From positions 4,189,001 to 4,253,000 of the forward strand of contig JAWQUS010000020.1 of assembly GCA_036365455.1 (NCBI GenBank): a stretch of DNA of 64,000 nt, read 5' to 3'. Of this stretch, positions 57,346-64,000 are shown piece by piece (position 1 is the first letter of the stretch; every line of letters starts with the position of its first letter). This stretch comes from Macrosoma leucophasiata. Taxonomy: Eukaryota; Arthropoda; Insecta; Lepidoptera; Hedylidae. Both the position numbers and the translations under genes were made by a program. The notes under the pieces were generated by a model. That model ran no database searches and was not told the origin of the DNA. It saw only the letters and a list, made by a program, of their open reading frames with translations.

Positions 57346-57692
57346 TTAAAAAAAAGAAAAATAAAAGGGAATGACAATGAAATGAAATCAAAACCCAAAT
57401 AGACAGTATAGATAATGTTGGCTGATTATTCAAGGATATTTTCGTCAATCTCTGTGGTACTGCAAGTATGAAGCAATAAGCACAATAAGTTGAATTATAA
57501 TCAGTTAATTTAGTGTAATAAACTATTATTCTAGTAACATACAAACTTTATTGTAAAACCACCATTTTTATGTTTGATTGATAAAACGCGTAAAGATAAG
57601 GTTATTATTTATACTTTTGTGACAAGTGTTTTTTTATTTCAAATTTAGCATTTGTATTTTAACCAATTCGTTAACAGTTTTGTTATTATAAA

Positions 57693-60600
57693 ATGGAGTT
57701 CGAGGAAGGTCACGAAAGCAGCGTCGACGACGCGGAGGACATACCTAGTGATTTTTTCGATGATTTCAACAAAGACGAGTTCATGAACGGTCTTAGTGTG
57801 ATAGACAGCTGGGACGACGAAGATAAGAAGCGGACGACACGTTCGCGTATCGACGCCGATGTGCTCGACAATGTGAACGACCTGCGTGAGATCATCGACG
57901 GTAAGGAGGAGGCCAAACCCAACGCGAGGACAATCAAATTCAACAGTAAGTTTAAGTGGCGCCGGGACCCTGACGAGGCTGAGCAAATCGATTCCTACAT
58001 CAAACCGGGCAGCCGCCGCGACCCCAGCAAGACCAACGAGGCGATCCGCAAAGACAAGGACATCAAAGTGAAACAGTACCTCGCCAAGTCTCTGGAATCC
58101 ACCGAAGATCTGCGCCCGCCCGGCACCGAACTCGATGACTACTTCGAGGGCAAAACCGAAGCGCGCCGCAGCCTGCCGAAACAGGATGATAAACCCGAAT
58201 CGCCACCACGGAAACGTATTTCCCCGAGACAACGACGCGACTCCCCGAGACAACGCCGCGACTCCCCGAGACAACGCCGCGACTCGCCGAGACGACGCTC
58301 CCCGAGGCGGCAGCCGAGCCCCCGCCGTAGTCCGCGTCGCAGTCCTCGCCGCAGTCCCAGGCGTAGTCCTCGCCGCAGCCCCAGACGCAGTCCTCGTCGC
58401 AGCCCGCGTGGGAGTCCACATCGGGCACTGCGCCGGAGCTCCGACCGCAGTCCCCAGAGGAGATTCAAGAAACCTTATCCATCATATAGGACCAGGGAGC
58501 ATCGCTCAAGATCCCCAGTCCACCGGTCCAGAAGGTCGCCTTTGCCTTCAAGAAAATTTAGAGATGATTTTCTTTACCCTGCAAACTATATTGCTTCACC
58601 TGCCTACAGAGAACCAAGTTCCCTGTCATATTCAGCTACAACCATACCACAGTATCCTAGCCCTACTCCTGAGTATCCAAGCATTGCACCTGAGTATCCC
58701 TTTCCCCAGGGTCCTGCATACACTGGTTATGGTGGGACGTATGGCTATGAACCTCAACCAGGATCATCAGTCATGGTTCCTGTACCACAGCCAGTACCAG
58801 CCCCAGTGCTTGGCTCAGGACCCAATGTAGCTATGAATATGGCTCTTGCACCTGTCATGGTGCCACCAGTTCATGCTGCAATCCCTGAAGTAAACACTCA
58901 AATAGCGAAGCCACATGGTACTCCGTTTGATGGCTTAGCAAAGGTAAATAGTGTCAGTAAGTTGTGCAATTTAATTTTGTTTAAGAAAAAATATGTGAAT
59001 TTGATAACAACATGAATTTGTAACTTTGCAGTTACTTGCAGAGGGAAAAATATCTCGTCAAGATTATTTGAAACTTGCACCTTACAAAGGTAATGATGGA
59101 TTTTACATTGGCCTGTTTCATCAGCTATTCTTATAAGTTAGTGAGATAAAGGAGACATTCCAAAACTGTATGGCGCTTGGGCCTGCGCCTTGTATGCTAT
59201 ATTGAAGTATTTTTATTGATACCTATTTTTATTATTAAGTATTTTTGGACCATTATTTATTTTTGTTTACTTTGACATATTAATCAACATATCAGTGTTA
59301 TTCGCTTTAATTTTATATTTTGTTATTTGACCTATCACAAGCAAATTTTATTATTTCCAAGTGATTAAATACATTTTTGAGTTTGAGTTTTGAGAGAAAA
59401 GCAACTTTCTCTTGATATAGTGTACAAGGTGCGGGCCCAACATGAAACTTGTCTTTTAATAAGGGAATTCTTAATCTTTTTATGACCTTCAAACATTTGT
59501 AATCAATCCTTTGTACACAAAGATGTATACAGAGTGTTTGTTTACAAATGTTTTTCTATTGGTATTTCAATTTCTTTTTATTATCATAGAGAAAAATGTA
59601 TTTAGTTTGGGTGATTAGAGTTTTCTTAATAGTTGTAATAAACTGACGTGTAAAAAAATTTTGACCAACTTCTCTTAAAGTTATTGGAAATCAAATTTTT
59701 TGAATAGAATACAAGTGTTACTTTTTAATTCTTTTTTATGTTCCTACAGTTATTATTATTATTATTGGTAATAATAATAATAATAATAACAGAGAGAGAG
59801 GGGGCAGAGCAGCTTGTGGCGAGCTGTTGGTGAGTAGCGACACCACCCCCTGCCATCATCTCGAGTTCCTCCGAGAGAACTGGGCTCCGCCTCGTCCGCC
59901 ACACAGAGGTACGGCCGGACAGAGCATCAGGTCTCTCACCTCTGGCTTGCCTTCATTGGCCGGTCCGAGTGGGGCGCTAGAGGTATGGCACTTGCAGAAA
60001 TTTAGATAATAGGCTATTGTCTAAATTTCTGCAAGAGCCATACACTCGGGGGTGGAAGTGTCTAAAGGCATAATAGCGGGGAAGCCCGCTCCGAGCTCGA
60101 GATTACTCGCTCGTGATGGTGAAACCGGGGCCACACCTCTCGACACCCCCAGCCTCTCTCAACAGTGTTGCCCCCCGTCGACCATCGGGTTGGCTGTTTG
60201 GGGGGCCCACCAAGGAGAGGCGAGTCACCACCTGCCTAAAGTAGGATTCGATAATGTGAGATGTTGAATATAGGCAGGTGCCGGATCTCACTCCATAGGC
60301 CCAGCCAGCTAGTCCCCCCAGTTCACCCACATAGCCCAAAGTTTGGCGAATCACTTATCATTACAATAGTCCCATTATATTCTGCGGGGTCTGTCTGTGC
60401 CTGTATTAACTATTGATGCAGTCAGCGAGAGGTCCCGCCGAACATAACCCATTACAAAGTAGATCAAAATTCTCGAAAGGGCCTCTACGTGTTGGACCCC
60501 CCATGTCCCCGCGCAAGCCTGACAAAGGTCCGGGGTTCAAATTGGACCCCGTGCTGACGAGAGGAATAATAATAATAACTGTAGGAACATATTTTACTAT

Positions 60601-61513
60601 ACCTAGTATTTTTCTGATAAGTAAAACAAATTTTGATATTCGGCATTTTATTATTACAGGTGCAAACAATTCCACGGATCCCCAACTTAGAGTTATGGGT
60701 GGGTAATCACTTTTAGATTGTATAATAAAAATAAATACCAATTTATGACCATTTTTAGTTTTAAATCTTTTCACGATCTTTTAGATCATGTGTGTGAAAT
60801 TAATATATATCAATTTCGCGGATATTTTCGACTATTGTCTGTTTGCGTGTTTTAAACATTGTGAAAATGTGCCAATTTCTGTATTTCCAGTGCTGAAACG
60901 CTGCGAACAAGCTTTGTCCACTCTCGCGGCTCGAATAAACCTACCAAACAAATTGTTGATACACAACAATTTAATTGGCCAGGAGCTCAAGTGTATTACA
61001 CCCAAATACTGTTCACCACTGAAGAGACAAGCAGCTGTCGATTTCCATTTCACCAGTAACATGGATCAATCTCAACAAAATAAGCAAACGATCGACAGCA
61101 TTCTCTCCGCGTTAGACCTGGGAAATATGGTTGGAAAGAAAAAGAAACAGCAGAAGAACATGAAAGATGCCGCGGTCCAGACTATGAAGACAGCTTGTGA
61201 AGTCTGCGAGATACGTGACGCAGGGCAGTTTCAAGATACAAGCACTTCGATTGATCCCGAGCACTTCTCGTCATCAGCGTACACCCAAGTCTTAGAGCAG
61301 GATTTGTATAATTCCAAGGCAGTGTTCAACCCGACAGGAGGGATAGCTGATAGTTCTGTTTCCTTCGCTCACCTGACTCCAGCTCAGTTGGTATCCCAGC
61401 TTGCAGCTCGTGCGAAGACCTTGAAGCATCCAGAGCCACAACCACCTCAAAGCTACAATCCTTACGGCGGCGGAGGCGGTGGCGGCTATCGAAACACTTA
61501 TAACTATCGCTAA
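57693..61513 (+). CDS. Arg/Ser-rich (SPRR-repeat) protein of unrecognised family, 3 exons
   Basis: Exons 57693-58943, 59032-59089 and 60891-61513 join in phase to give 643 aa. I do not recognise the family. The N-terminus is acidic (EDIPSDFFDDF, SWDDEDKK). Residues about 175-250 are an RS-type array of DSPRQRR and SPRR units, typical of nuclear splicing-associated proteins. Residues about 290-415 are Pro/Tyr/Ala-rich. A compact conserved-looking part spans exons 2-3: LLAEGKISRQDYLKLAP, then VLKRCEQALSTLAARINLP, and later CEVCEIRD and HLTPAQLVSQLAARAKTL. The C-terminus is Gly/Tyr-rich (YNPYGGGGGGGYRN). A nuclear RNA-related role is inferred from composition only. Intron 2 carries an 849-bp inverted-repeat element. 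Confidence 0.82.
59740..60588. mobile_element. 849-bp GC-rich element with GTTCCTACAGTTATT inverted ends
   Basis: The left end GTTCCTACAGTTATTATTAT is complementary to the right end ATAATAATAACTGTAGGAAC. The interior is unusually GC-rich for the window and contains a hairpin at 59983-60043. It lies wholly in intron 2 of the RS-protein gene. No complete coding frame is recognised. Confidence 0.7.
59983..60043. repeat. Hairpin, 30-bp arms, 1-nt spacer, two mismatches
   Basis: GTATGGCACTTGCAGAAATT.. folds on ..AATTTCTGCAAGAGCCATAC around a central G at 60013. Confidence 0.85.
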
Positions 61514-63649
61514 TTCTAATTAGATTATGGTTATCTATATTTTGTTTGTCTTTCATTCCTTTTATTTTTGTAACAAAAAATATTATATTTACCATTTAAA
61601 ATTGTGTTATTATATTTTCAATGCAATGAAAATGATGTGTTGTAACATTTTTCATAGTGGCATTCTATTGCATTTTATTATAACTAATACATAGTCTGTC
61701 GTCAGTGGCTTCTCTGCTCCTGACCTCTCTTTTGTTATCCCTTACTTACTAAGAGACTCACTCAGGACATTTTATTCCTACCGTCTGTAAAAGTAAGTTG
61801 TGTAATGCATAGTAGTTTTTCATATTTTCTGTTTTTGTTATAGTGCGAGAATCACGTACCTCAAACTTTACTTTGAATCAAAAAAATGTTTTTAATTCAA
61901 AGTAAGTATGGGAGACAAAGTAAGTATTGACTTATTTTGTTTCTCATATAAAATTCGTGTCAAATTCTTTTACTGTTGTTAATGTGTATTACATGTGTAG
62001 GGCGTGATTTCCAGACCGCACTCAAGACCGAAGTAGGTACAATTTTACTTGCGTAAAGTGTTTAAAATCTGAGAAAAGTCTAGATCTTTCATAGGCTTAG
62101 ACTTTTCATAGAATTACAGTTGGGCAACTTTCAGAATGTACATATTTTGATTCAAACACGCACAACTTTACTAGTAAAGTTGTGTCACGACTGTGAATCA
62201 AAATTAGTATTGAAAATAGGATTTGTACTTACAAAGTAAGCTCTGAATGCGATCTTTGAATCTCACTTTAGACGGGTAATATAGCATTGTAAATACAACC
62301 TACTTTTGTGTCAATAAAAACTTAGAAGGTGCATAATAGTTTTCAAAACACCAGAAATTTGTTTTATTTTATAGTAGGAAGTTAAATAACTTTGCGCAGT
62401 ACTATTTCTTTGGATCCATTGCTTTGGCTCTGCATATACTTTATTTAACTATTATTACGTTTTATTTTTTCACCCAAATTGTTGTAATAAGTGTAAGTAA
62501 GCAGATGTTTTTATGATTTTAAATTTAAAAGTTCCCAACAATGAAAGCCCGTAGTCGTAATAACCTAGTAGAATATTTTTTTGGCCCGGCTCTCTTAGAC
62601 TCATCCAAACCTATTACATTTATGCATTCCATGTTTGATGATGATTTTTTTTCTTATTTTCCAATAAGAAAAAATCCCAAATGTGAGTTCATTACATCAA
62701 ATCGATAAAAGCCGATCGGCATTGTCTTAAAATGATTTTACTGCCGCTGCATCATGACTTCATAGGGATGATTATAATGGTAATATAATCCAACGTTTAT
62801 ATTGCTGATATCTTTGTTGAAGTAAGTACCTTCCCAATTATATACATTTGCAAGTTTTAAACTGGACTGGTTTAATTTTGTTTACCCCCATTTATTAGAT
62901 TTCAGTTTAAAGATTGCAAGTGTACTTGTAAAAAAAGTAATCTAAATCCAAACTACGAAAAAAAAACAACCATCAAATATGATTGCGTAAGCAGTAGACT
63001 TTGTCATTTAGCAATTTAATTATTACGATTTTGTCATTATAATCTGATCCCGTTCAACATTCATATTTTTCAATGATGTATAAAAAATATGAATGCTTTG
63101 ATAGACCGTACTTTCATTGTGGGGATACTGTAAAAAAAGTATCGATACTCTGTTAAATGTAGGAACATAAAAGGAACCAAGAAGATGAACCCATCAAGAC
63201 GCCGCGCCGTGCAGTTCTCTAGTTCCTTTCATAAGAAAATGGGTGCATGCCATTGTGGTTTGTGTGCCAGCCAGCCCCCAGTACGACACTAGAATCGACG
63301 TAATTGTTAATAAGGCAACGATAATGACTTATGATCCTGTTGCGGTAGTTCGTCATATAGGAAGCTGATAGCATCGACAATTGCAGATCTTCAGAATGCG
63401 ATGGAAGTATTTTCCGGATAAAAGAAGAGGAAATAGCAAATGGTTTTTCCCATCCAGCAGCATGTTCAAGAGCAACCGAATAAGATATTTTAGATTTAAG
63501 CATGTTCAAAAGAGTATAAATATTATACTAAACAATGTGTTTGGTTGAATGATTAGGTATATTTGTTATTTTAACATTAATTATACACACTATAATGTTA
63601 TTTTATAATACATATTGCAAATAAATACTTAAAAAAACAATTAAATATC
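61514..63649. other. 3' UTR of the RS-protein gene, then intergenic
   Basis: To about 62320 probably 3' UTR. 62003-62275 resembles the GAGATTCACAGACCGCAC MITE in decayed form (CCAGACCGCACTC, TTTGAATCTCA). The remainder is AT-rich; 63219-63509 is open on the - strand and may be 3' UTR of the gene at 63650. Confidence 0.45.
62313..62318 (+). terminator. Candidate polyadenylation signal of the RS-protein gene
   Basis: AATAAA 800 bp downstream of the stop at 61513. No other AATAAA was noticed in between, so a 3' UTR of about 0.8 kb is plausible. Confidence 0.45.
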
Positions 63650-63738
63650 TTATCCCTCTAAAAAGTCGTCTAGCCATTTTTCGAGATCTTCGGGCGACTG
63701 AAACATTGCATCCGTGGGTGCTTCCCTGGCGGGCTTAT
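63650..63738 (-). CDS. Last coding exon of an unidentified gene (partial)
   Basis: On the - strand an acceptor ..TTGCAG precedes an exon that ends in TAA at 63652-63650. Read in phase 1 it gives KPAREAPTDAMFQSPEDLEK followed by WLDDFLEG and stop. The acidic, helical-looking end (PEDLEKWLDDFL) looks like a real protein C-terminus, and the acceptor is good. The rest of the gene lies beyond the window. I cannot name it. Confidence 0.5.
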
Positions 63739-64000
63739 CTGCAATGTTATCGATAGTAAATTAATTATATAGTTAAATGAATATGGACGTATCAATGTTA
63801 GATATTAATGTAATTAAAAAAGACATAAGTAATGTCTGTTAGTGTAATCAAAAATACAAAACGGGTAATTATTTTACAAGTGTTTTATTTATAGAGATAA
63901 TTACTGAATCAGAGCAGAGTATCTTCACGCCAATGAATAAATTGTAGATTCGGTCTAGGCAGCTACAAGCAGCACAGGCGTCAGGCTTAAATTAAGAGGT

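Noticed and set aside
57645..58468. Long antisense open frames opposite the RS-protein exon (up to 258 codons)
   Set aside because: Shadows of the GC-rich, Arg/Ser-repetitive coding strand; low-complexity Ala/Arg content and no splice support.
63219..63509. 96-codon - strand frame with VALEHAAGWEKPFAIS
   Set aside because: Not in phase-linked continuity with the exon at 63650, which ends in a stop upstream of it; probably 3' UTR or repeat.

Overview
This 64 kb window is AT-rich animal nuclear DNA. Its genes are split by GT..AG introns and most of the remaining sequence is transposon debris. The gene set and the repeat types (tRNA- and 5S-derived SINEs, hAT and TA-flanked MITEs, RTE and CR1/Jockey LINE pieces, Helitron-like ends) point to an insect, most likely a moth or butterfly. 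The order-level call rests on remembered repeat families and was not tested by a search.

I reconstructed five genes and one terminal exon by joining exons whose splice sites and phases agree. From left to right: (1) a TTLL15-type tubulin ligase-like gene, + strand, 3044-17864, 7 exons, with a frame disruption in exon 3; (2) IntS11, the Integrator endonuclease, - strand, 19743-17956, one uninterrupted coding exon, converging on gene 1 with overlapping 3' ends; (3) Gmd, GDP-mannose 4,6-dehydratase, + strand, 21180-35226, 6 exons, 360 aa, with exon 4 enclosed by a long inverted repeat; (4) an MDC1/mu2-like DNA damage mediator, - strand, 54891-45710, 8 exons, 1335 aa, with FHA and tandem BRCT domains; (5) a 643-aa Arg/Ser-rich protein of unrecognised family, + strand, 57693-61513, 3 exons; (6) the last coding exon of an unidentified - strand gene at 63738-63650. 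They are unrelated housekeeping functions (tubulin-type ligation, snRNA processing, fucose-donor synthesis, DNA damage signalling, RS-protein biology) and nothing suggests a joint pathway.

Introns and intergenic stretches are filled with repeats. The commonest is a roughly 270-bp A-tailed retroposon, at least 13 copies, starting ACTGGTGGTAG. I also found several MITE families with exact target-site duplications, including a 58-bp hAT derivative that is almost nothing but its two terminal repeats. The 35.2-45.2 kb interval between Gmd and the MDC1-like gene holds only repeats and unassigned AT-rich DNA.

The strongest unusual signals are the inverted repeat around Gmd exon 4, the frameshift in the TTLL exon, the MDC1-like acidic TDCED and TQ clusters, and a scatter of near-perfect short-spacer palindromes. 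I saw no rRNA gene, no convincing functional tRNA gene, no CRISPR array and no prokaryotic-type operon. I found no gene cluster that looks like a new multi-component system.
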